DNA from: Mesaphorura yosii
Lineage: Eukaryota; Arthropoda; Collembola; Poduromorpha; Tullbergiidae
NCBI GenBank assembly: GCA_009869945.1
Contig: WIXG01000289.1
Span: forward strand, 1 to 64,000
Reading direction: 5' to 3'
Length of the DNA: 64,000 nucleotides
The translations under genes were made by a program, and so were the position numbers. The notes below the pieces were generated by a model. It searched no databases. It worked only from the letters and a program-made list of their open reading frames with translations, and was not told the DNA's origin. Shown here piece after piece: positions 11,500 through 23,746 of the stretch (positions are counted from its first letter, which is position 1; every line of letters starts with the position of its first letter).

Positions 11500-14400
11500 T
11501 GAGTACATAAGTTTTTAATTTTATTTCGCAGATTTTGTCAATGGAGTCGTCCCGTCGATCGGCAAATAAAGAAAGTTCATCGCTTTGAAATTCTTTTCTT
11601 GCTCCCAATTTGCGCAATTATCAGTGAACGGCCACTGATCTGTATTCAGGACACCCGCACTCAACTCATTGGCCCTTGAGACTCGTCAGCAGCGGTGTAA
11701 TAGTTTAGATAGTTTCAATGATATCGTCATCATTTTGCTGACTACCGATTCCGGTCAGGCTGGAACAGCAAGCATTTAAAGGCCGTGCCGTGAAGAGCCT
11801 GAAAATGAGTTGGTTTTTCTTTTAAGAGTTGAAAGACACTTTACTTTTACAGACGCGACCGACACGGACGACAGTCGGCAAGGCTCTGGCTTTCTCCGGT
11901 AAAAAGCGATCCGACGCAGCGCTTCGCTCCGAAGAGAATCTGAGCGTACGTGAACAGTGAACTGGAGAAAATTGAATCAAGCCATGCTCCGTTGAGCCTT
12001 CCCAGAAAACGAGAAAAATGTTGCTGACATAATGCAATCCTTTTTTCAGTCTTCTTGTTTTGTCTCTTTACTAGCTGGTGCTTTTAATGCGTGCCATGTG
12101 CAACAATTCGTAGAGGATCTCCAGCATTCCAGCGCCGTGTTGTTAAATAGTTACACTGCTTGGCTTGGCGTGGCGGTGACTACGACTGTGACGGTAATTC
12201 TTTGATTTCTGTACAGAAATTCACGTACGCACGTTTACGTTGCCCTGTGTGGTGTGGATTCGTGAATCCTCTCAGGAGGCTTAAGCCAGACAGGCTGAGG
12301 CTCGTGTCCAGGCAGAGCAAATAATAACATCACACTGAATCTCACGACAAGGCGCTCCGCAGCGGAAGGCAGGCCAAAGGATTCCCAAATTGCGAGAAGA
12401 CAAGCTCAAGCGGGCCCGGATACTTACCGCTATACTACTCGAGAAACAGAAAGGAGAGTCGAAAGAAAGACATGAGCGAGCAGGCGGCACGGCACAAGAA
12501 AAATGGAAAAAGTCAGGCGAGCGACATTTCTATATTTTAGATTCAAACTATGTGACAATGATACAAATTTGTATTTAACACTCCTGCCTATGCTCGTGCC
12601 CGGACCGCATGGAATTGGTCGCATTGCAATAACACGAACGGAAAGACGAGCGAAAACGAGACGCTAAATTGAAAACCACAACAGCAACACGGCCACTGTC
12701 ATGCTCAGGCTCAGGCGGTGGAGCGGAAGAATTACAGGAGCTACGTGCAAGTGTCTGCTCGAATCTCCAGCGCGAAACGAAAACGAAGCGCGAGCTGTAA
12801 TTGTAATCCTCAGTTTCACTTGGCAGACAGGCAGGCACACGAGAACGACGAAGACGAGGCAGTGCGGCTTTGGCTTTGTCGGCATTATTACTTGTTACGG
12901 CCACGCCACGATTGAATTCACAATTCACAATTCGAGTTTCACTGATTTTGATTTTAATATGTCTCCTTCGTTGTCTGCTGCGAGTTGCCTGCTCCACACT
13001 GCACGCGGTAATTGAATTAATCTAATTTTGCGAAGAACGCAGAAACTAAATTCAAGTCAGGTGAATCGAGTCAGTATTTACAAATAAGCAACGGCCGCGG
13101 CGAAGAAGACTTCAAGAATTCCAGAAGCCTAGCTTGGCATGTCAACGTTAGTGCGAATTAGGCCACATTATTTGTTGGGCCTGCCTGCGTCTTTCCTTTT
13201 CTCCGTTGGGACCAACTTTTCACGCGAGCATCAGTTACGAGTCGACATCGTCCAGGGACCAGCCGAGACCAGGACGTGGCCGCGCCTGGAATAAAAAGTA
13301 AACTTATGAAGACGTAAGTGGGCCAGACAAGGCGCGTACGCGTAAAGCAAGAAGGAGTCCAGGTCCAGGCCCGGTCCAGGCGTAAAATTTACGTATCTCG
13401 TGCGTGTGCGTAATGCAGTCTGGAGTCTGCTCTCTGCTCCTGGAGAAAGTACATTATTATTATCTCCACATTATGTACGAAAACTTTTTCGCGAGACACG
13501 AGCTCGTGCAAGAAAAACGAACTGCTGAACTCTGTAACTTGTTCACTCTATCTTGGCTGACACTTTTCTCCTCGTCTTCGCTGCGCCACCGAGTTTTCAT
13601 AAATAATTCTCAGAATAATCTACATCTTGCTTGCTGCTCTGTAAAAACGGGCTCCTGATGTTCCAATTGAGCAAGATTACTTATGAATATTCATATCAAG
13701 CATGCCGTGCATACATCTTGGCCGAGTCGTGAGTGAAAGTGAAAGTGAAGATGCTGTATTCTTTATCTTCTTGCTGGCTAGGCTTTCATCTTTCTGCCGG
13801 ATTCTCTGCCTGCCTTTTCTATCCCGTTATTTATAGATGATGACTCTTTCCTTTCCTGGCCTGGCTACCGCGTCCTGTCCGACGAGTGTCCTATTAATAT
13901 GTCAGACTCAAGATTCTTCTGGAGCGTCCGGATAAAAAATGATGCTTTTAATTTCACATTTACCTTTCCCTGTGCTATGCTGTGCTGTCGCTGTCACGCT
14001 TTCTTTCGCTCGTAGAGTCGTGGATTTTTCATCTTGGCAGGTTTCTTGAGTGAAGGAGCAAGAAAATCTTGCCTTTGAATCTTGAAGCTTTGCAGGATCA
14101 TCACAGTAATTAATTTATGCAAGCTCAGCAGCGCAGCGCCAACGCGCGCGCGTCGAGGAGCCTCAGCCGCAAATTATTGTTCATTAAAACAAGCATGCGA
14201 CGTGCGTGCGTGGAAAGCAAGCTGGCAGTCTTCCAGTCTTTCAGAAATGCGTTGGGAAGAGTTTGTAAGGTTTGGATTCAAATTACGAGGCTGGAACTGG
14301 AAATCCTGACTCAACTGCAAATTCGCCGCTTTCGCAACTTTGTTTCGGTTCTGCTACGAGCCGTTCCATTCTTGAGGCTTCGTCGCCGTCGTTCAGTCGT

Positions 14401-17400
14401 TTTCACCTTCCAGACAATAATTTAACTCGCCCTCACTCGTTCTCTTTTTCGTGCTGAATTGCGTATTGCTTTTGCGTACGTATTGCTGGAAGGTCGTGCC
14501 GCGTGGATTTATAGTTGACGTCTTTATGGAGCAATTAATGCAAATGTTCCACACATAATTTACACGACACAAGCTTAAAGACTATTACGACTCTTGAAAG
14601 TGCCAGCACAGCATTTTGCCTTCGCGTCCTTGCCCGTGTGCGTGTCAATGTCTCGTACATTCGCTTTTACGTACAAAGTCCTCGTTTAAAAACCGAAAGA
14701 TGCGTACAAGTCGTAACAGTAACGATGAGTGAATTATGTGCTGCGGACCCGTAATTTTTGCAGCGTATTTGTTTTAGAACGGAGAAATCGCCCAATTCGC
14801 CATTGCCATCGTCGTTCACGGCTCAGTGACAATAAAACTTTGCCCTGCTATTCACTTCCGCTCGTAGCGCGTGGCTCGTAAATTCCGGCACCCTCACGCG
14901 TGTGATGTGGGGAAATGCGCCCTCGAGCACGCAAAGAAAGGAATCAATGCCCGTCCATAAAACATGCACACAAGATGATCTGATAAGATTTGACAGTGAA
15001 TTGTGTCGATAAACGGCAGCGTGCAGACTGCAGTCGGCAGACATCTTAATTTGCTATGCTTACGCCATGCAAACGCAAACTGTGAAATCGTGCTCGTGAA
15101 AGTAATTTCGCTGATGCCCGCATTTGATATGCAATTCATGCGGCCATTCAGCAACAGAAAGCCAGCATGACGCGCGACGTTGTTTATTTGTGTTTCAAAC
15201 CATAAAAATCATGTTTTATGTGCATGAGTACGTGTTAAAGATTTGGATGAAAGATTGCTGGTACGAAAAACTCGAACGAGAACGAATGTGGAGTGAAAAT
15301 CGAATACGAATAATGCAAAACGAGTACGGGAATGGGAAGTCGGAGCGAAAACAGATGCAAAGCGCAAGACGCGGCTAGAGCGCAGACATCGCATAAGGTA
15401 ACCCGATTTCGGAGTTCGCATTCCGCATGTGTGCTCTGACACGACAAGGAAATATGTCATCATTTATACGCTTATGACTTATGGATACATAAATAAAAGG
15501 CAATACACGCGATTGCACTTGCATGTGGCTGGATGATCCGGCGTGTGCCTGCATCTTTGATTCTGGATTCTCGATCCGAATTCCAAATCTCAGCGGGACA
15601 GGGCAGGGCAGAATTAATACCAGAATCAAGAAAACGCCTTTGAATTTGAAACAGATACAAATTGAGAGACGGATTGATTGACGCCGATAACAGTTTGCAA
15701 ATTCTTACTAGAGATACGACGATTTTTACAGTTTCAAGTAGTGTTAGCTTTCCACCGAGCCGAGGCGAGTTTAAGAATTTGTTCCCTTTAAACTTGCTCT
15801 CTGTTTACAACTCCTGAGGGAAATTTTCCGCCAGCGTGGCGGGCACGGCCGGGCGCGAGCGGCACACATCTTTGTATTTCTCATTTCTTATTTTGCATTT
15901 CGCAACATCGCATTGTGTTCGTGTTTGAGTTTTGGGCTCGACAACGGCATTTTACACTTTTAGCAGCATTTCATCATCATCACGGCCTTTGCTCGCGCCT
16001 AGGACAGGTGGCAGTGGAATAAAATCCTGTCAGAAAGAATTTCCTCATCTTCTTTTCTCGTTCCTGCGCCCTCCGCCTTGTGAAAAGTGTGAAATGCTGA
16101 AATGCAGCGCAGCGCGAAATGGAATACCACAGCCGAGCCACCGATTCAATGCGGCAATGCGGCTCCAGTCGACTCCGGCTGGCGTCGCCATTAATTTCAA
16201 GTGAAGCAGCAGAAAATGTGCGTATTTTTGTTCGTAATCTACATAAAATGCATGGAGGAAGCCAAGACTCACAATTTGTGGGCTGCGCGAACAATCTAAA
16301 TGATAAGTAGTAAAGTAAAAGCAGCAAAAGCAAAAGCAATTTGGTGAAAGAAACGGTCGCGACCACGCGGACGCCGGTTTTTGTGTATTTTTGCCATTCG
16401 CGTGTTCGCCGTTCGCGTGGCCGGACGCGAAAGATTTCCACATGAACGAGTTTTACGCGGAACATTTTCAATTAAAAAGCATATTTCTTTTGTAATAAGA
16501 ATTCTTGTTCTGTTCTTTCCCACTTTCTTCGCATTTAGTTCTCGGTCGGTTCTCTTTTGTCTCGCGTGAGTGTGGCATATGAATTATGGCTGACATGCAC
16601 GGGCGGGCATGGACACGAACCCGAATTCGAGTTGGATTCGTGCGAATCTGAGCCGCGCGGCCCCGCGACAAACTTTTGTCATTTCCATTGCATTGCCATT
16701 GTTCGTACCGCGCGAGCGTGAAACTACAAATAAGTTATAAGTTTCTGCTCGTAAATCTTCTTCATTTTACCTTCCCGTCTCGATTTCCAATAATGACTGG
16801 TAATAAAGTGCGGAAAAACACGAAATTACACGATTATCCATTAAAGTTGCGTCAGGGCGAGTGTGGGAAATTCGAATTCAAAATCATCATCGTCAAAGCA
16901 GGTAATTTAGTGAATTGTGATTTGTGAGAAGCAACGCGTAAATCGCGTTCGCTGCGACTGCGACGAAGATTTTCCACAAATTGCTGTCTCGTTAGCTGCG
17001 TCGCGTCGTGAAGCTGAAGGCGCGTCGAAGTAATGAAGTAATTTGAAAGTGAAGAGCATTTTGTAGTGGTAGTCGTACTCGTATTTTACGGCTGTGGATC
17101 ATCAAAACAATTCTTGCTTACACTGCCTGCATTGCATTGTTTGTCAGGCTCGGGCGCGGCATGGAATTCGGTGGTCGAACTCCACGCCACGCCGAACTTC
17201 GTTAGCACAGGAAATGTGAGTCGTTTTATACTCTTTTGTGTTGTTGGATCGTAAACAGTAAACTTCTACAGGGAAGAAGATGAAGACGAGAGAAGCTGAA
17301 TGCTGAAGACTAAAGACAAGAGGATGCCTCGAGTTTAATTTATGACATCAACACACATCGTACGAGATCCAACGAGCTATGCTACGGCTCTATGGATCCA

Positions 17401-17757
17401 TGGCTCTTGTGGTAAGTGATGGATACATGATTACACGGATACTTATTCCGCTGGCGCTGGCACACAAACACAAAACAAAACAAAGCCAAGCTCAGCCCAG
17501 TCACGCCAGCCAGCCAGGCGGATGCGAAGGAGCCGTAAACAATGTTGTGTAAAATTCTTCTCTCCCCCGCGCTCCGTGCCGAGACCGAGAATCTCTCGCT
17601 CTAGTTTATTATGCAAAATACGCCGTAAATTTTGGGAAAAATACACGAGCAGATGTTACTGTCAATTTCCTTCTTTTTATAGCCATCGCTTGATGCTCGA
17701 ACAATGTAATCATCTGAAATCCGAAGAGCCAACCATCAGACAACGCAGGAAACGTGA

Positions 17758-17776
17758 CAGGCAGGCAGGCAGGCAG
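17758..17776. repeat. (AGGC)n microsatellite
   Basis: About four and a half copies of AGGC. Shorter AGGC or CCTG runs recur elsewhere (for example near 2,113, 7,520, 12,833, 18,572 and 19,633), so this motif appears to be common in the genome. Confidence 0.85.
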
Positions 17777-18304
17777 AAACAGCTTCATTTGGGCAGGCCT
17801 GAAGCTTCATTTCTGACGTCCTGTCTCGTCTCGTCAGAAAATCAAGCCGAAAACTCTGCGCAGGTGCATAAAACGAGAGACTTTCCGTACAGAATTCATA
17901 ATTCAGGCACAAAATTAAAATCTGGCTAATTTTTTTTTACATTTTAGGCGCTTTTAAGGTGCTCGTGTCGCAATCGATCAGAAACTCGTTCATTTATCGA
18001 GCCATTCATGGCTCTCGAGGGATTTTAAAATCCTGCCTGCGTTTGCATTTGCATTATTAGCGAGATGTGCGAGCACGAGACACATGTGCAATTCAAAATT
18101 CACGCTAAGTCAGATATTCTCATTGCTTTGCTCTACTGTGCTCGTTTATTAGCTTCAGCGAGACACGTTAGACTTTTATTGTGCATGCGTACGCGTTTCG
18201 CGTGTGAGCCGTGTGAGGAATTTGAACGCGTTGCGTCCCAGGCGGCCGATGATAAATCACATTGTCATATATTTGCATTTGGATTACAATATATTATTTC
18301 TGCT

Positions 18305-18320
18305 CCTGCCTGCCTGCCTG
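18305..18320. repeat. (CCTG)n microsatellite
   Basis: Four perfect copies of CCTG. This is the reverse-strand form of the AGGC class found at 17,758. Confidence 0.8.
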
Positions 18321-19267
18321 CGCTGCCGCCAGAACTGCCTATTTGCCTAATTCGTGCCGTGCTTTACTTTACTTCACTTTACGTGCTTCATGCCTCATGT
18401 TTGTTAGCATAGTAAATGATCTCTTTCATTGAGACGAACGAAGGCTGAAGCTACGTACGAATTCAGCATTCGGCATCTGGGATCATGAATCCGAGATGCG
18501 CTGTGATGCCAATTTTACTACATTCGTAGCTTTTAATGCTTTCACGTCGTGAAATCTGGCGAATGAATCTCAGCTGCCTGCCTGCCCGGACTCGGCGTCG
18601 CGTCGGCTTGTGAATTCTAATCATTTGCCGTGCTGTGTTCTACAGCCGCGTGGGGGGACACATTGCTAATTAACAGCAGAGTAATTGCGATGCGGCCCGA
18701 AGAGATAAAATATTTACCACACATGCACGTGAGAAAGCGAATACGAACTTATAAACTAAATCTGATGGATCGGCATCCCATCGGCGTAATTTTTGGTTGA
18801 AATTCTGAAGATATCAAACTTTCAAGCTCAGCCCAACTGAGTTTATGATCTCTGTTTATAGAATAAATACCTAAAACCTTATTGGCATTTGGGTAGGTTG
18901 AATTTTCTCACTAAGAAATTGTTGACAAGAAGCGAATTTTTTCAACTCAGGATATTTGCTGGACCATGCATGCATTTGAATTTTGTTGGTAATTACTCGA
19001 AAATTTCAATAAAGCTGTCGTTTGAGAGCAGTTTGCTGAGTTGGTGTTGCAGATGTCTTGTATACAACCTCTTATGTAGTAAAACCAGTAGCTGTAAATG
19101 TTATTTCCCTTCACGAAATCCGCAAACGGTCGACACCCGTCCGAATTAATTGCACGCGGCAGGTACACTTTCACTTTCTTTATTCACACTGTCCGTTTGC
19201 CAGGCTTTTTATCCAGCGCAAAGGTGTATTTCATTTTATTGTATTGAATTTCTCCATTCTTCTTCCA

Positions 19268-19285
19268 TGCGTGCGTGCGTGCGTG
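19268..19285. repeat. (TGCG)n microsatellite
   Basis: Four perfect TGCG copies followed by a degenerate TGTGCG. No coding context. Confidence 0.75.
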
Positions 19286-22200
19286 TGCGACTGTTCGTCT
19301 GGCGTGGCTGTCCACCTTCATCCCAAATAATGCGAATGGTTGGTGCTTTCTTCCCTTTTCTGTTTCTGCTTCTGTCGCTTTCTTTCTCCATTCTCCAATT
19401 TAACAAAAATTGGTTTCGAAACAAAATTCTACGCTTTACTCAAGTGCAACGCAGTGCAGTGCAATCAATCTAGCTTTAGTTTCCTCCTGCCTGGGCCTTG
19501 GCTGATGGGTTTGTCATATCTCCTTTACAAACATGGAGTTAAGCTCCTTATAATTAACTCTGAGACCCGCGACCGACCTGAACGAAGGGGAGATGCCGTA
19601 CGAGGAACAATGCTTAATCCACCTTTCGTGTCAGGCAGGCAGGCCCGACGCGAGAGCAAGCAGAGGCAGAGCAGAATGCAATTTTTCCCGACGGAGAAAG
19701 GTGAAATTCTAAATGTGAATGTTGCGTGTCGCTCTGTCGAATTCGAATTCGAGTTCGTTCAAGATTCGTTCCAAGACCACTGTCCAGGAAATTGAAGTAA
19801 AATACAAGCAGAGGTCGGAATACAATTTGGAGGAAGAAACATTTTGGCAGCCCAGAAAATAGAATTTCCATTATAATTCCATTCCGCGACCGGCCACGCA
19901 ATGCCACAATGTCAGACTGTTCAGGTTCAAGGCGGGCTGAGCTGCTACTGCTGGATGGATACAGTAATAATTACTTGTCAAAAGTTCCGGATTTCCATTC
20001 TCCCGCACTGCACGCATTTTTATGATTATACGTTTCCTAACAATATTTACACAGTGTAAAGCCAGTGCCAGTACTGAGCAAAACGGGCTGCTAATCACTT
20101 GCCAAACCCGAGTGAGCTGGAAATATTGAATTTTATGCTCCTGCAATGAAAGACTTTTCTGGTAGCAAGGAAGTGACAGCTACACTTAAACTTGTACTAA
20201 AAACCTGTATTTTGGTCAGAGAATCTGAATGTCAACGGCTTTGGCCGTCTGCACTGGACTCTTGAATCCAGATTCACGAAAGTTCAAGACAGATGATAAC
20301 ACAATGCCAAGTTGCACAACGCAAATGAAATTGATTCGGAATAAGCCTCTGGAATACTGGAATAGCTCTGGGACCTTGGCGAGTGACGATTGGTGTTTTA
20401 TTTCCGATACTGCAGAATTCCGTGATGGAGGAGGAAGATTAAGCAGTGGCAGTGGCAATGGCAATAGCCTCAATTCAGCCAGCGTCAGAGTGGAGGAGCG
20501 GATCCAAGCAGACTAAGAAGATAAATACGGATACAACTATTACTTCCAGCATCAGTACCAGATCAACTCCAATTTCACCATAAGCACCAGCCAAGTGGCA
20601 GGCAGAGGCTGCGTCGTGTATGTGCATTTATTAAGGCAGACGCAGGAGAGGCGCTTTTCTGCTTCTACTCTGCAAATGTGTAGGTAACACGATCTTGGAT
20701 TGCTTACGCGAACTTACGCCTGTACGCTCCTGTCGGGTTCATGCCAATAATTTTTCCAATTTTCTTATAAATTGCAGCATAAACTGTTAACTCTTCTGCT
20801 TCACGCCTCAGCCTCACAGGCCGCTCGCCTCGCTTGCCTGCCATTATTTTATGTTGCCGTGTATTGGAATATGGATTTTCGGAATGGAAGCCGAAGCGAC
20901 CAATCTACCGAAAACCGAAGAAACGACTGACGATACGAGCACGAAGTGAAGGAGCCGGGCAGGGCCAGGAACGTGAGCAGGTGAGATCCAAAACCCTTTG
21001 AGCCTGCTACAAAGTACGAGATAAGAAACGGTTATATTTTTGCAATACCTCGTAAAATACTTTATGTTCCCAGTTCCCTTGTGTGTACTTTCACTTCTAT
21101 CTCGTTTAATACTCGGCGGCTGGCGGACTGACAAGATGAGCCCCGAGATCTCGCCCTGGCCTGTCCCGTACATTTCGCCATCCCGCCCGAGTATTTTCTT
21201 AATTTAGATTTTTACGATACACGAGACGAAGACGTAAACTTTTGCAGGCGGGCAGACAGGCAGCAAATTTGCAAGTCATATTAGCAAAGCAAGTTGGGGC
21301 ATTAAACTGTGCAGACAATATTGCTATTGCCAAATCTAATTAAACAATTGTACGGACACAGCCCAGTGTCTCTGGAGGAAAATATGGACAAACAAGATCC
21401 AGAATGAAAATTCCAGAACCTCGATCCAGTTCACAACTCGCGAAAACGAAAAACGTGGCCGAGTCGAGTCTTGTTGTACAGTTTGCTTAATTTGTTCCAG
21501 GAAACGACGCGAACAAGAAAAGAAATGGAATTGGGACGTGGAACAAGGAGGAAGATATTTCTCCATATGTTTCTGACAACTCCAAATAAGAAATATAATA
21601 ATAATGTATGTGAAATGAAGCGAGATCACAGAAAACAAAGACAAAAGGAGGTAAGCCGAGTCGAGTGAGCGAAGGAGAGAAAAGTAAAGAAGAAAAAAGA
21701 TTTGTAATAATCATTTTTTCTGCTTCTGGCTTCTCATCGTCGTATTTCTGTGATCCTCCTGAACCACTTTCTACGCAATTGCCATCGCCTGCTCCAGCGA
21801 CTGCAGCCAGCCAAGCGCCAAACCAAGCCGAATATGTGCCAACGCGAACGCCAAGTCGCCAGCCAGCCGTAAGAACAAATGTAGTGCACGGTGGCATTCA
21901 TTCGTGGTTTTAATATGAATTCTATGATTCTTCTTCCAGAGTCGTCTGATTTGCATACGCGCACGCCAGCTCCAGTTTCCAGCTCCAGTTTCCAGCTTCA
22001 GTTTCCAGCTCCTGTAGACACAGACAAGCGCGTTCGGAGCGCATAAGTCTTATTCTCTTTGACGTTTAAGGAAATTGGTCCGAAGAAAAATGGAAAAGTC
22101 ATGCCAGTCTTCATGTCACGTCAAAATGTGAACGAACGAAATGCATTAAGAATTCACTGAGATCTAAATGCCTGGGTCTGGGTCACAGAGTCAAAGGCGA

Positions 22201-23060
22201 AGTGATGGTGATGAGTTGATGAGAAAATGGGATTCGAGCTGTCTACTTTATTCACGGATGCTAGCGCACTCGCACTCGTACTGCGCCCAGATTTAATTCG
22301 GGAATTTAATTCATCGCATCGCACATGTTCGAGAAGTTCGAGCTGCAGAATTCCTAAAAAATCAATTAGAATTCCCGTCTTCGTCACCGCCCTGAAAAAA
22401 AAAGCAAATGCTTATGCTTCCTCCGGGCCCGGCCTTCATTTAGCTGATTATGCAAGTCGCGAGTTAAGCAAGCGGAAGAGTCGCGACTCGCAACTCGACT
22501 CGTCCAAACTTCGGCCGGCACGGCACACGGGATTCATTAAACGAACGACGAAGAAAGTCAGAAAAGGTGGAAAGTTTCCTGCCTCGCCGTTCACAAACTA
22601 TTTTGACATGACGTAATGATGTATAATCTAATGCGTATCTAGCCTTAATAAAGTTTGTGCTATGTTGCGTTGTATCGTATCATCATTCAAGTCGTCTGCC
22701 GTGTGTCTTACTAATATAAAAAACAAATATTAATAATAAACTTTTAATCATGAAGTGATACCGAGACAAAGTCTTTTAAAGTTTTCAACTTTTTTGCGAC
22801 TGGCGACTGCGACTTGTGACTGCGCCTGGGACGGCTCTCGGCTGCCTGCCATATGGTCCAAGTCAAGCCGTTGTTGGCTGTTAACATGCAAATTTTTAGA
22901 AACGAAAGTTTTTAATGAAAATCCTTCGTGAACTTGTTAGCTGTTAAATATTGGCTTAGGCTTAGGGTAGTGCCTTGGCGGGCACGATGGGCAGATTAAA
23001 ATAAACAGGAAGAAGCTCAGCATTCTTTTGAATTTTGCATTATTCCACTACAGAATAGAA

Positions 23061-23066
23061 TTTATT
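23061..23066 (-). terminator. Polyadenylation signal of the 107-aa gene
   Basis: AATAAA on the minus strand, about 190 bp past the stop codon of the three-exon gene at 23,257-23,746. Its position supports that gene as a real transcript with a short 3' untranslated region. Confidence 0.55.
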
Positions 23067-23256
23067 TTCAGGTCGCATCAAACGAGTACTACAATTATAG
23101 ATTGTGCTACAGAACTAAATTTTGCAAATTGCTAATCGCCAATACTCAGGATTTGCTCCAACTACTATAAACTAGTAAACTACATGACATGAGCAGGTTG
23201 TAATTCCCACCGTCTTCATCTGAATCGTTCCTCACTCGGCAGAGTCCAAGAAAAAC

Positions 23257-23746
23257 CTACAACTTCAGCGGTGTCGGGGCGGTGTTCTGCAAAAGAGAAA
23301 TTCTGACGAGTCAGTTTAAAGGAAGAACAAAACTGTGAAAGACGAAAGGTAATTAAGACAAGCAGGGCTTACAAGTTTCCGTAGGACCTGCTTGATTTCA
23401 TCGATGATTGGGTCTAAGGCTTGTCTGCTATCCCGACCAATTACGCCGAGTAAGGACAAGGACCGAAGAGCCTTTAATACAGCGCTCAAAACTTCGAACA
23501 AAGGTTTCATCATTACGCCGCTTTGCGTCAGTCCGGTCAACGCCGACAGGAGCTGTTGAAATGCTGGCGTCTGAAAAAATTGGCACCACACGCGCGCGGA
23601 CACGCTCGTCACTAACAATTAACACAGCTTCTTTGCTCTTTTCCACTTACCGTGGAGCTCAGTATCTCGGTCCCATTGACTACAAGCTGCAGACAGGGCC
23701 CAGCAGGTGACTGAGCGGGTGGTGATACTTGAGCGGAATCGGGCAT
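23257..23746 (-). CDS. Three-exon gene for a 107-aa protein of unknown function
   Basis: I do not recognise this protein. Exons are 23,746-23,651 (32 codons, starting ATG), 23,570-23,373 (66 codons) and 23,286-23,257 (9 codons plus TAG). Both introns have textbook signals: GTAAGT donor with ATTTTTTCAG acceptor, and GTAAGC donor with CTCTTTTGCAG acceptor. All junctions are in phase 0. The N-terminus is Pro/Ser-rich (MPDSAQVSPPAQSPAGPC). The middle is helix-prone and Leu-rich (FQQLLSALTGL, LFEVLSAVLKALRSLSLLGV, then DPIIDEIKQVLRKL). The tail is short (NTAPTPLKL). There is no signal peptide, and the Leu-rich part looks amphipathic rather than membrane-spanning. The shape would suit a small subunit of a helical-bundle complex, but that is only a guess. 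An AATAAA follows downstream, and a CTTAGTTTTAG site just upstream may be a 5' UTR acceptor. Confidence 0.7.

Larger units (their letters stand above)
11500..23060. other. Non-coding stretch, no supported gene
   Basis: I could not support any gene in these 11.5 kb. Frames longer than 100 codons at 15,980-16,471, 17,522-17,929 and 21,487-21,897 are antisense or mixed-frame, with compositions that follow local base bias. Short GT/AG-flanked candidates exist (for example an ATG-started piece ending at a GTAAGT donor at 17,411), but none chains to a second exon with matching phase. Tetranucleotide repeats of the AGGC/CCTG type recur. The stretch may be intergenic or contain introns and untranslated exons of genes I cannot see. 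Confidence 0.45.

Noticed and set aside
15980-16471. 163-codon minus-strand open frame
   Set aside because: Runs of Leu and Arg from simple sequence, three overlapping frames open together, no splice or family support.
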